Shown in pieces: positions 45,644 through 56,109 of a stretch of 64,000 nt of DNA. The DNA is from Pholiota molesta. Its lineage: Eukaryota; Basidiomycota; Agaricomycetes; Agaricales; Strophariaceae. How positions within the stretch are numbered: the stretch's first letter is position 1; each line of letters opens with the position of its first letter. Location of the stretch: contig JACGCK010000100.1 of the NCBI GenBank assembly GCA_014925825.1, positions 1-64,000 on the forward strand, in the 5' to 3' direction. The position numbers and the translations under genes are program-made. The notes under the pieces were generated by a model. That model was not told where the DNA came from and made no database searches. It was given only the letters and a program-made list of their open reading frames with translations.

Positions 45644-46339
45644 ATGCCACCGCTCACAACACGAATGCCCTGTACAATTGCACTGCCGCCCCTGCCAGGT
45701 CAATTCCGAATCGAGGTTGATACGGAAAGTTGCGCCATCAAATTCGGGGCCGCTATTTTCCAACATCCTCGTGCACAGCTGAGCGCGTTGTCTCTCGCCG
45801 TCATTCGTTTCTACACCCCTACGCAACCAGCGATTTACAATGCATCTGCTGGCATCGATCGAAGATTCTTTCATCACCTCCTCAAAACCTGGAGAATACC
45901 GAGCTAGTGCTGGCATTTGAAGTTGAACGTTAGGCATTGTGGCCATGAGGGCCAGGTACGAAGCATTTGACGGCGATAGAGACCTATCTGACGATAATTA
46001 GTCTCTTCCACCCTTCTAGGATACTATCTTCAGCATGAGAGGCTTTCTTTTGTCGACGCAGACGACCCTTCTTCTTCGAATGATTGTGGCGGCAGTTTGG
46101 TAAGAGACGGTGATTCTGAAAAGGCACCCTGCACAGAATTTGCGAAAGGAGGACCCTACGCAGCTCATCATCGACATTTACTGCCCGAACCTGGTTTCCA
46201 CAAGACGCGCATCCCACGATCAAGGACTCGTCATAACCGCTCCTTTTACTTCTCCGTAAAACAGAAGTCTAGTCGGGTTGGACACGTCGATACCTGGAAG
46301 TTGACAGCGAAGCATCTTCCACCTTTAAAGTCTCGATAG
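45644..46339 (+). CDS. Hypothetical small ORFs, weak support
   Basis: An 87-codon plus frame at 45,644-45,907 (FRIEVDTESCAIKFGAAIF) and a later open piece from about 46,020 to 46,339 (LSFVDADDPSSSNDCGGSL ... HVDTWKLTAKHLPPLK) may be exons of one gene. They have coding-like composition but no recognised domain and no firm splice pair. Confidence 0.22.
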
Positions 46340-47400
46340 TGTGTATTCATTCTTATTCTACGACACCCGTACTTAGCACAGCGCCTACCTTTAGGAAAAT
46401 TTGAAATGTTTTGATGCCGAGCTTGCAGTCGAACCGAGGACCCGGTACGACACTTTGGACTTTGAAATATACCTATCTGATAAAATTAAGACTTTTCATA
46501 CCCCTGGTATTTCGTTCTCGCGTCGTTCGTGAAATGGAAACCTTTTTTTTGCCTATATCAGGTATGTTTTATGTCGCTGAATGCAATCGAAAGCAAGGGA
46601 CTAACTGTTGCATCTATTTCACGCTTGCCCTCACCATATAGCAGAATTCATTTGAATCACAGCCTTCCGACCATGGCCCGGTCTATCCACTCTCTTGGAT
46701 CTCGAAGACCTGAACGCTCTTCATATATTCATGCCTCTTGAAATGCAGATCCACGGCGGGTGGTCATGTGGCTTGGGAGATTTGAGTGGAGAAGATGGCG
46801 TGAAATGCGGTGTGAGTGGCGATCGGTTCGATGGCTAGTGGAATGCCATGAGTTTGGGGATCTCATCGTAAGTCTGGTTGATTGTCGGAAAGTCTTTTTG
46901 TACTCATACCTCGATTAGATCCATGGCGCACCTGTAACCCAATCTGTTATTACCCGCTGGTACGGGTGGCATGGGCGAGGCATGAAACGTCACCGCGGTG
47001 AGGAGGACATCTGGTAGTGTGACCCGAGACGTGCTGATACGAACGCCTTCTTAGATTACGCGAAAGAGAGGTGGATCAGAAGAGCGAATTTACAACTGGC
47101 GATGAGTCCAATCATGAGTGTTCGCTGCACCATTTTCCTGGCGTCGGGCGGGCGAGAGCGAAGCGAATGTGCTTCGACGTTGCGCCGCGCGAGCCAGAGG
47201 CCATGGCATCCGAGTCTGCCTCCAGCGGCGCTGGCTGGAAAGAGCCGTTGCAGGGCCCATCATCCGCGGCGGCGCCGGCCGCTCGATGGGCGGTACATAC
47301 AAGAGGCATGCGCGGAACCCGGGGGCACGGGAGTCGGGACGGGCAGCGGCGCGCGCGCGCATCTTGCCTCGAGGACGAAGCAAGCGCTTGCCCATCCGTC
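46340..47400. other. Intergenic, no supported gene
   Basis: 46,340-47,060 is unique with short frames only; from about 47,070 GC content rises sharply and all frames open, leading into the repeated GC-rich block. Confidence 0.45.
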
Positions 47401-48614
47401 CTCCTCTTTACCGCTCTCCTTCCTGATACGATGGAGCGCCGGATGCAGGCCTCGAAATTGACGCTCGGCCTAGAGAAAACAAGCGGGGCCGGCGGATACG
47501 CTTTAACGTCCGCGAGCGGCGCGAGCGCGGTCGTCTCGGCGTCTGTCGTCGGTGGGGTTGAGTGCCCGTTTTCTATATCTGCCCATCGGGCGCCTGCGGA
47601 AGAGTTGAGCTTTGCTTTGACGACTTCGCGGCTGTCACGGACCTCGCGGTCGAGGAGCTAGCAGGCAGAGCGCAACGACTTGACTTGTCGACGCGACTCT
47701 CCTTCCGCCGAGGACCCAGCGGATGCGGCGCCCGCGGGAAACACCTGGTAGACGACGACGACGACGAGAGGCGGAGCGCCAGTTCCCACATTGAGGACGC
47801 AGGAAGCGGCGGGAGCGCATCCGCTACGCGCGGTACTCCACCTCTACCGCACGCATGCACGCCAGAGGACGCGAACGCGCGTCGAGCGCAGAACGGCCGC
47901 CACCGCAGCAGCAACACCCGACGTCCTCTTGTCCTCTTGTCCCCCGCGCGCCCGGGCTGCACGACGCCTAGGCGCTTCCGCTGGATCGAACGCGCTTTTT
48001 GGCGCCCGCGTCCCCCTTCTCCTGCTCGCCGACGTCGTGTGTACCCCCGCCAGCGGAAGAGGCCATCGTTAGGCTCGAGCGAGGGCGAGGGCGCATACGC
48101 GCGCGGGCGCCTGCTCCTCGATGATCCGTATTCATGCGCATCCAGAGCCTGGTATGACTCGCGTTAAAGTCAAGGCTTGCCAGCGCGCACGCTCTCCGTC
48201 CGCAAAGCTGAGATGGCCTGCGAGCGCCTGCGGCGACGACGTGGCGGGCAGCACCCCCAGCTCGCTCTCCCGCGGCGCGGTGGTGTGTTTGCGGCTATCT
48301 CGCACGACGCCCGCGCCTGGAACGCGCCTTGCGTGCGACTGGAGGCGGCGGCGACGCGCTTTTGGAAACAGGGGGGTTGGGGGATGCAGGACGCGCAGTG
48401 GAAGACGTGCGCGATGAAGACTGGAAAGATCCTGGATTGGCACCGCCGCCGCCACTGGTCGCATGCCCAACACGGGTTTCCTGGCAATTCGGATGGAGGG
48501 TTGGAGCTGGATGGCGTGCTGCGGAATGGCGAGTGTGATCGTAAGAGAGTGTATTTGCGCGTGAGGTTGTCAAGGCGGTAGGTAGATGGGGGTGGGAACA
48601 GATGGACCTGAAGT
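47400..48614 (-). pseudogene. Third, partial GC-rich copy of the acidic-gene block
   Basis: Matches 13,070-14,290 (reverse complement) and 50,880-51,650 (same orientation). On the minus strand it begins at the GACTTCAGGTCCATCTGTTC exon start at 48,614 and runs through the same Ser/His/Pro-rich stretches. It then carries the part (SKLTLGLEK on the plus strand at 47.45 kb, the acidic DDDDD run at 47.75 kb) that the other right-hand copy lacks. The junction with F-box-linked sequence is at 48,614/48,615. Probably decayed exons; no intact protein seen. Confidence 0.45.
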
Positions 48615-49225
48615 CAGCACGGTATCCAGCACCTGCGCGAATGCGTTTTTTCAGGGCGCAATGGTCGCCTGTTCAACGTGTAATTCATACGCGTGGTAGA
48701 GGCTACGGCTACGTCCGGCCTGACTGAAGCGTACCTCGCACGGCGCTGCACTCGTCGATCGGTCTTTTTCCTATCCGTGCTCCAGGTACACTGCAAGGTG
48801 CGCTCATGGTATCACTGTTTGGATTTGCGCAGAGCGTCTGTACATACCTGCGTCTTTGAAAACTTGTACTCTACTGCATTGACCAAGTAGTGACTCGGGC
48901 TTCGCCTGCTCGACCATTATAGATAGAATAAGCCCAATTCGAAATGTTGGCGAGGAATAATGGCGTAAGGATAGTATTCAATAACGAGAATGGTTTCTGG
49001 ACAACGGTGTTCCATTTGACTTGTTAGCGAATGTTTACCTATTTTACCGATTTTTCAAGTTCAATTCCGTGCGGCAAAGTGAAAAAGAGAAGTGATAATC
49101 ATCTCCATGTATGTGATGCCACAAATAGAATAGCAAACAATGTGCAAATACACAGTCCGCCTGCTCCTTATCGAGCGCCGAGGCTGATCCTCAACGGCTA
49201 GCGATCTCCCATCCGCACCACACCG

Positions 49226-50706
49226 ATGCCATCTCCCTCGACGCCGTCCTCTGGGAGCCCAATAACTAGACTTCCTTATGACATCCTCCAGGAAATCTTC
49301 ACCGACTGTCTCCTGCGCTACCCTCTCCACCGTCGACAACCAAGCACCACCACCGCGCCAATACTCCTCTGCCACATCTGCTCTTCCTGGCGAATGTTCG
49401 CACTTGCGTCTCCCACCCTCTGGACGCATTTGTCTTACTGCTTCACCATTGTAGAGTACATCGATACTTGCAACTCGAGGCCCAGGAGACTGGAGTTCGC
49501 TGAGCGCGACTTCGAGTTTATTCGGTGGTGGAGGACACATCAGGGTCAGATCGCTCCGTTTCTCAGTTTCGATGTGGACTCGGAGCATCTCCAGCGCACT
49601 GACATAAGCCAAAATTTTTCAAAGAACAGCATAACTTTTCTTGTGGAATACCTAATCTCGGCGCAGTACCTCGATCTTGACATGTTCTGCTGGAGTCTGA
49701 TTAAGGAGAGACTCCAAGTCGGGACTCCATAGTCTTTTCCAACCTAAATACGGCTCTAATAGAACATGAAGGGACCGAAAACAACCCATTCTTTGAGCTC
49801 CAGACCCTCATATCTCCTCACGCCTTCCCAGTGCGATGTCTCTCCCTAGCCGAACTCTCCAGATCCACACCTCCAAATAATCTCGACTTCCTACATCACT
49901 GGTCTACCCTTACCCACCTCTCTCTGCACATCTCGATTTCCCTCGACTTCTGGCTCTCCTTGTTCCACGCCGTCCCACACCTCCGCTGGGCATACTTTGA
50001 CATTGCCACTGGTACCCGGCCATTCGGTATCAGCGCCGACACCCCCACTCCTCCGCAGTGTACCCTGCTAGAGCTAACCACGCTGACCGTCGCTGTGCGC
50101 GGCAGGCATGAACCGGACTCGGTGTTCCCCCTCAGCTCTCTTTTTACGGCCCTCCATTTACCGGCCTTGCGCACGCTCGCGCTCTCCCCACCCGGCGCGA
50201 GAGCCTGGGAGGACCCCCGTGCGCTGCGCGAGCTCTACACCGTGCTCCGATCCACGCCGGCCGTGACGACGCTCGCCCTGGAGGACACGACGCTCTCCTT
50301 CGACGTCCGCGCCCTCCCCACGGCCATCCCCGCGCTCCCCGGCGTGGAGCCCATCTGGGCGCACGCCCCGGCGCTCGCGCATCTGACGCTCGCCCTGCCC
50401 GTCGCGTCCTCGCGGCACAGGGAACGGCGCGACGCGGCGCTCGCGCTGTTCGTGCGCCATGTCTTCTCCGCGGACAGTGGCTGGCTGGACCTCCGGAACC
50501 CCGGCTGCCCCATTCGCGCGGTGACACTGAGCAATGGGGGCCAGTTTCATCGTGTTTGCGACTCCGTGATGGCGAGTGTTCGGGAGAATGCCGCGAAGGC
50601 GCCGAACGTGGCCTTTGGGATAACTTCAGACTCGGCGGGCACGGCCGCTGTGGATATGAGGAAGGAATGGGGTCGAGGATGTGAAGGCTTCACTATCAAG
50701 TCATAA
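49226..50706 (+). pseudogene. F-box protein, right copy, one frameshift at a different site
   Basis: Begins MPSPSTPSSGSPITRLPYD and matches the left copy along its length. The F-box occupies residues ~14-60 and the tail ends KEWGRGCEGFTIKS. At about 49,725 it reads GTCGGGACTCC where the left copy (reverse complement) has GTCGGAGATCCC. The change shifts the frame and causes a stop at 49,732; the reading frame resumes by 49,831. The site of the left copy's frameshift is normal here. Each copy is therefore broken once, in a different place. Confidence 0.82.
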
Positions 50707-51474
50707 CCAGCGGAGAACTTGCGTCGAAATTTAACTGTATATGTGATAGGTACTTGTAGCAATGGGAATGTTCTGGCCAGGTTCTACCTACGGCACGACT
50801 CGGAGAATGTCGTTGTAATGCTAGACCTTATGCTTGTACTAACTATTGAATTCCAGCGTTATTGACTATGCACGTTCACAGGCGTGCCAGAGGAGGTGGC
50901 GCGTCGAGCGACGAATGGCCGGCGCAGTAGCAAACCCCGACGTCCTCGCTGGCCCGCCGTCCCTTGCGCGCCCGAGCTGCACGAAGCCTAGGCTGGTCCG
51001 CGTAATCGAACGCGCGTCGCCGACGTTGTAGCCCCGCCACTTTCCCGCTGCGCGCGGCCCAGACGCCGTGGCTAGGCTCGGGCGGACCGCGAGGGCGCAT
51101 ACGCATACGCGCGCGCTCGCGCTCCTGCACCTCCATGATATCCAATGCTCGTCCACAGGCCGGTGTGGCTCGCATTGGAGTCAGCGCTCACAAGCGCGCG
51201 CGCTCTCCGCCCACAGAGCTGAGATGGCCTGCGAGCGCGTGCGGCGACGGCGTGGCGGGCAGCACCCCAATCTCGTTCTCCCGCGGCGCGGTGGGGTGTT
51301 TGAGGCTATCCCACACGAGGCCCACTCCTGAGACGGACGCTCCGTGCGCGCGACTGGAGGCCGGCGACGCGCTTGAGGAAACAGGCGGGGTTGGGGGATG
51401 CGGACGCGCAGTGGCAGACGGGCGCGATGAAGACTGAAAACAAGATATTGGATAGTAGCCGCCGCCGCCCCTGG

Positions 51475-52231
51475 CCGCATTCAGAACACGGGTTTCCTGG
51501 CAGTTCGGATGGAGGGTTCGGGCTGAGTGGCGGATGTGGAGATGCTGCGGAATGGCGATGGTGATCGTAAGAGAAGTTTGTTTGCGCGTGGAGTTGAAAA
51601 GGCGGTAGATGGTGGTGGGAACAGATGGACCTGAAGTCGTGGTTTGCTAAATGAGGGCAGTGACGATTGAGGACGGGGTGGGCGGTGGGTGACGGTGGGA
51701 TCGTATGAGGCGCCCATGTAGCGGAAGTCTGCATCGAAAATAGAAACAAATCAGGGGGCAATATATCGAAGACGAATGGCAGATTTCAAAGCAGAAAACA
51801 AGTACCTCGTACAACGTCCTCCAGCCCCTTACTCATTCAATTTCCTCTTCACCTCCTTGCTCCAGCGCGCGCCCATCGCTTGACACTCTCGATCCGCGAG
51901 CCCAATCCGCACGCATCCAGGCGGACTCGCGCAGCGTCCGTTCAGTTGGCACCGTCGTCAGCATCCCATTCCCCCGTCTCCGCCCTGCTCCCAGCTGACA
52001 GCTGCAGAGGGCCGACGTTCTTCTCGCTAGCGCGGCTGCCGTCGTTGCTGGGGGGATCGTCTTGGAACTCGAAGTCGGCGTCCCAGTTCTCCTCGGGCTT
52101 GGCATCTGTCAATGGAATGGCGACGCGTGAGCATGCATGTTCAGGAGCAGGACACGTCCAAGAATGGCGGAGTAAGAATGAGTACCTATGGTGGTGTCGG
52201 TTGGAGCAGGTTGCGTCTGGACGGAAGCCAT
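51475..52231 (-). pseudogene. Acidic W-containing gene fragment, right copy (possibly Byr4/Bfa1-like)
   Basis: Exon 1 starts at ATG 52231 (MASVQTQPAPTDTT). An intron from GTACTC to TTGACAG leads to DAKPEENWDADFEFQDDP and SAGSRAETGEWDADDGAN, where a stop falls. In a second frame KEVKRKLNE continues. A later exon after GATGCAG reads FRYMGASYDPTVTHRPPRP, SFSKPRLQVHLFPPPSTAF and stops at about 51,480. Better preserved than the left copy, but still with a stop in exon 2. The N-terminal acidic tryptophan motifs suggest Byr4/Bfa1 relatives; this needs a profile search. Confidence 0.4.
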
Positions 52232-52669
52232 GCTGGTGCTGGTGGAGGTCTTGTGTCCGCTATCGCCGTTGCTGCGACGGTCGGGGTCATGCACACATTA
52301 AGTGTACGAGATGTAGCGTGGAAGATGTTTCTGAAGGATCAGTTCTTCAATAGGAGTTGTACGTGCTCGCCGTCGTGTCGGTGTTTGATGCTGTGCAGTG
52401 TGACGTTGGACAAAGATGACGGACGTGTCTTGAGCGTGGGGAGATCAGATGTGTCGGTGTTACTGGTGTATATGATATCTCTCGTTCTCGTCGTAGACCT
52501 CGTTAACGATAGCAAAGAGATAGCAAGGTTTATGGAGAGTGGTGGCAGGAGGACAACGAGAACTCGACGAGAACCTGCTTTGTTCTTCGGCCACCCAACG
52601 CCGTGGCAACCATTGGGGTTAGGGTCTTCCCCGTCTTGAACGATTCGAGCATATCAAGAACATATCGTC

Positions 52670-53520
52670 CCTGATCACACTACACACTGGGCTAACGGTC
52701 TGCGACAACTCACGACAAGCAGGTCAGCGCAGCACACTGCCAGTCAGATCCTGGGTGCAGCCAGAGGCCCAGAGCTCTACATGAGAAGGCCAGGACGCAA
52801 ACAGAGCACCTTGGTAGCCGCACGAATTCGGTGCGGGGATTATATTCATTGAACCGACATTGAACACCACTTGCACTCTGAATGGGCAAGTGAAAGGGCG
52901 CCTTCCAACTCTTTCTCGTTTCGCCTACCGCTGTTTCTCGATACCTATAATCTTCCAAAACTGGCGTACTACTCTCATGCTGATGCGCATTTAATCTCTG
53001 CTCTATCCTTCCACGATCCAGATATATCACAATACAAGATGGAACGATCAACTCTTTGATACAGCTCAAAATTGCTTTACCCCGCCTCGCTGAATGAGAC
53101 TGAACCCACACGATGCCAGCTATGCATTCCTCGAAGCTGCAGCGCACCAAGGAGCTCCTCCACCAGACCCCAACAAAATTCGATGTAGATCTAGTCGGAC
53201 TGCGTCACATTCAAGTTACGAACGCACAAAGAAAAGGGAATAATTGACTTTTCCGCTTCGGTACAGCCATCTCGCCGAGAGGGACGCGAATATGAAGGAG
53301 CGCCGCTACGCAAATCCGGAGCTTGAGCGCGCGAGGATGCAGTCCCTACCACTATCTGACCATGTGCCCGCCGCCCGCAAAGGGGAAAAAACGCCCGTGC
53401 AGCAAGCGCCCAAAGCGCCCACCGAATAAACGCGCTGCGCACCAATAGTCCAGGGCCCAAGGCGACGAATGGGCAGACATCCATGTGCTGAACTGAAGGG
53501 CGCCGGGGCGCGGATACTAC
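52670..53520. other. Intergenic with short frames
   Basis: Short plus-strand pieces (MHSSKLQRTKELLHQTPTKF near 53,120; ERRYANPELERARMQSLPL near 53,300) look mildly coding, but I cannot join or identify them. A tRNA gene follows. Confidence 0.3.
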
Positions 53521-53521
53521 A

Positions 53522-53601
53522 TCGGGTATGGTGTAACGGCTAACATTGCCGCCTCTCACAGAGTGTCGCGGCAGCTCGGGGTTCGATTCCCCGTACCCGA
53601 A
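53522..53601 (+). tRNA. tRNA-Glu (anticodon CUC) with 8-nt intron
   Basis: Acceptor TCGGGTA/TACCCGA, A and B boxes intact, T-stem CGGGG/CCCCG normal. The anticodon loop C-T-CTC-A is followed by CAGAGTGT (53559-53566), then C and GCGGC: an 8-nt intron at 37/38. TTTTT follows at 53606. Confidence 0.93.
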
Positions 53602-53754
53602 TTCTTTTTGTCAACACGTCGGAACTCGGCAGGAGGGCTCCCGCCGATGATTTTTGATTTTTGATTTAAATAGGTATCAGGCAGAAATGCTGTAGAGGAA
53701 CGAGTATGTATACCCACTTATCATTTACCTCAAATGCCTCGTTCAATCAACCCC

Positions 53755-53985
53755 CACCATCGCATATCAGATATCCATGATCAGATGGGGCAAAATGAGG
53801 GCTGTAGCCTGTAGCCTGTAGGTATATAGATCCAGATGCAATTGCGAGGCCGTAAGGGCATGCATACAAACGGAAAACATATCAACGCCGTCATCAAGGA
53901 AATATAAACATGAGGGTGGGCGCAATCACGCATGCAGTGTTTCGGGTGTGTTGCACAGCGCGGCGACCGCTGAAAACACCAGTGC
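53755..53985. repeat. Dispersed direct repeat, copy 1
   Basis: About 230 bp matching 57645-57895 in the same orientation, with shared stretches ATTGCGAGGCCGTAAGGGCA, AACGGAAAACATATCAA and GAGGGTGGGCGCAATCA. It lies downstream of the BTG/Tob-like gene's 3' end; the other copy lies beside the foldback element. No coding potential recognised. Confidence 0.85.
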
Positions 53986-53989
53986 CCAG

Positions 53990-54650
53990 CATCCCGTCAC
54001 CGAGGTCAACCGTCAAGTCAAACCAACCAACCATCTGCACCGCAAGCGCACGTGCGCGCCGCGAGCCCAGAAACCACGCCAACACACACCCAAGGGCCAA
54101 AACGCACACCGAGCAGAGCAAACAAGGCAAGGGAGGACACACAAAGAAAGACAAGCGATAGTGGGTAGTGCGTTGGTTATTAATGCAGGGTACAGAGGAT
54201 CCGACTACGAATAGACAACAGAACACAGAGAGAGGGCAGTAGATAGAGATAAAGAGATAGACAAGCCTTGGCATGATTGGGCGTTCTAGACAGCACGAAG
54301 CCCAGAAGATAAGAAAAGAAACAGCGCAAGACGTGCAAAGAAAAAATGGAACAGAAGCGCAAAATGCGCGAGCGACTATGGGATACAGCTACAGAAATAC
54401 GGGATGAAGTGTTAGCTAGGGGTGTTACAATTACAGCGTCCATATACCGATAGTCGTACAAATAGTACACAAAATCAAAACCAAAAACGAAGGAAAAGGG
54501 AGTGCGAAATGGAGTAGGGCGTAGCGTTTGTCTTGGGTCTTGGGTCTTGGTGTCTTGGTCTTGATCGTAAAATCTTGATCGTAGGCAGTAGGGCGTAGAA
54601 GCGTAAAGGGTCGAAAATATACAATCACAAAATCCACCGCCGTCGTAAAA
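53990..54650. other. 3' flank of the BTG/Tob-like gene
   Basis: A-rich plus strand (T-rich on the gene's strand) between the direct repeat and the stop at 54651, probably 3' untranslated DNA. TTGGGTCTTGGGTCTTGG-type short repeats lie at 54,530-54,560. No gene seen. Confidence 0.5.
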
Positions 54651-56108
54651 TCAAACATGCCTCCACGACCCCGCACCCGCACCCGCACCCACCGCGTCCT
54701 TCCCCGTCACAGCAGAGAACCGGTGCACCGGCGCGCCCCACCGCCCGCTCCCGATCGGGGCGCGGTACTTCGGCGCCTCCTCTGCGCGCGCTGTGGGCTT
54801 CGGTGCAGCGGCAGCGGCGTTGGACTGGGGCTTAAGAATAGCGGCAGCAACGGCGCTGTGCTGGGGCTTGAGAATAGCGGCAGCAACGGCGTTGGGCTGG
54901 GGCTTGGGAGTAATAGTAGCAGCGGCCCTGGGAGCAGCGGCACCCTTGCGGGCGCCGCCGCCGCCGCCGAGCATCACCCCGCCCGTGAGCACGGTGCTCA
55001 CGCCGCCCTGGTAGAGGTACTTCGTCACGTCTTTTTTGGAGCTGTCGATCCACACGCGGGCGGGTGCGGCGGGCGTGAGCGCAGAGGGAGTGGTGGAAGC
55101 GGAAGGGCGGGGAACGAAGGCGGGCGGGGCGGCGGCTGGGACGCGGCGCGCGAAGGCGGGGACGCGGCGCGCGAACGCGGGCACGGGGCGCGTCGTGGTA
55201 GTGGGAGTGGGAACCGGAAGAGTGGTGGCAACGGCGGAAGACGGCTTGGTGGAGTCCAGGAAGTCGAACGACGACGCGGACGACGCGGAGGTGAGGCTCT
55301 CCGCGTCGCTGTCGTACGCGGACCCGAACGAGGAGGGCGTGGAGGAGCGCGAGCTCCCTGGCGAGCCCGCCTCCGCCTGCTCCTCACCCGCAGACGAGTA
55401 CGGGAAGATAGGAGACGCAGCGGCGATGGAGGCGGGGAACGCGTCCCGCGTGGGCGTGGGCGAGAGCACGCTCGTGGAGAGCATCGCGAACAGCTCGTCC
55501 GCCTCCTGCTCCTCCTCCACCGCGAGCAGCCGCTGCGCGAGCGTCGTGCTCCGGGTTTGCGACCGCGCGAGGGCGGAGTGCAGCGTCGCGCGCAGGGAGG
55601 CCGCCTGCACGCGCGCCTTGCTGATCCGGACGTGCGGTTCTGTGTCCTCATCCACTGTGGCGGTGTGGGCGGAGGTGGAGAGGGGCGCGAGGCGCCGGGG
55701 CACAGCGGCCGCCTCGCTCCAAACGACGACGCTCTGGGCTGGGACGAGCCCAGAGGCAGAGGCGGGGTACGCGACGCTAACCACGCGCGGCTCGATGACC
55801 AGGGCAAACGCGCTCGTCGAGAGGAGCGGCATGAACGCGGCCCACGAGACGCCCGCGGCGCGGCACGCGGCGGCCACAGGGCGCGGGGGCGGGGCGCCGG
55901 GGCCGCCGAAGGCGAGCACGAGGCGCGAGGCGCGGTTCGGGACGTACGCGGCCGCGAGGGTGTGGCGCAGGGCGGACTGGAGGAGCGCGAGGGTGGAGGG
56001 GGCGAGGGAGGGAAGGAGGGGGCGCGTGAGGAAGGCGATGGCGTGCGTGAGGCTGGCCGGGGCGAGGGGCATGGGGACGGAGAGGACGGTGGTGTTGGTG
56101 AATGCCAT
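54651..56108 (-). CDS. BTG/Tob-like anti-proliferative protein, 485 aa
   Basis: One long exon. Residues ~15-115 (LTHAIAFLTRPLLPSLAPS, ALLQSALRHTLAAAYVP, RLVLAFGGPG, AACRAAGVSWAAFMPLLST, FALVIEPRVVSVAYP) follow the BTG/Tob domain plan, helices at the ends and a 'C..AxVxW ... FxLxIDPxxVSV' core. In animals this domain binds the Caf1/CNOT7 deadenylase and slows growth; fungal members are little studied. Residues 120-485 are low-complexity Ala/Ser/Pro/Thr with a conserved-looking island VWIDSSKKDVTKYLYQGGVS and KYRAPIGSGRW near the C-terminus. Three near-identical ILKPQ...AVAAA repeats lie at about residues 400-435. The locus is so GC-rich that long frames are open in other phases on both strands; I chose this frame because only it contains the domain. 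The start MAFTNTTVLS is the first in frame. Confidence 0.72.
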   Translation of the reverse strand: MAFTNTTVLSVPMPLAPASLTHAIAFLTRPLLPSLAPSTLALLQSALRHTLAAAYVPNRASRLVLAFGGPGAPPPRPVAAACRAAGVSWAAFMPLLSTSAFALVIEPRVVSVAYPASASGLVPAQSVVVWSEAAAVPRRLAPLSTSAHTATVDEDTEPHVRISKARVQAASLRATLHSALARSQTRSTTLAQRLLAVEEEQEADELFAMLSTSVLSPTPTRDAFPASIAAASPIFPYSSAGEEQAEAGSPGSSRSSTPSSFGSAYDSDAESLTSASSASSFDFLDSTKPSSAVATTLPVPTPTTTTRPVPAFARRVPAFARRVPAAAPPAFVPRPSASTTPSALTPAAPARVWIDSSKKDVTKYLYQGGVSTVLTGGVMLGGGGGARKGAAAPRAAATITPKPQPNAVAAAILKPQHSAVAAAILKPQSNAAAAAPKPTARAEEAPKYRAPIGSGRWGAPVHRFSAVTGKDAVGAGAGAGSWRHV

Positions 56109-56109
56109 T

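Larger units (their letters stand above)
48615..52669. repeat. Right arm of inverted segmental duplication
   Basis: Reverse complement of 12,076-16,634; includes F-box gene, intergenic piece and acidic-gene 5' exons in mirrored order. Right edge ends at CATATCGTC 52,669; left edge begins CAGCACGGTATCCAGCAC at 48,615. Confidence 0.93.

Noticed and set aside
47071..48167. Long plus-strand frames across the GC-rich block
   Set aside because: The block matches the minus-oriented acidic-gene copy; all frames are open because of composition.
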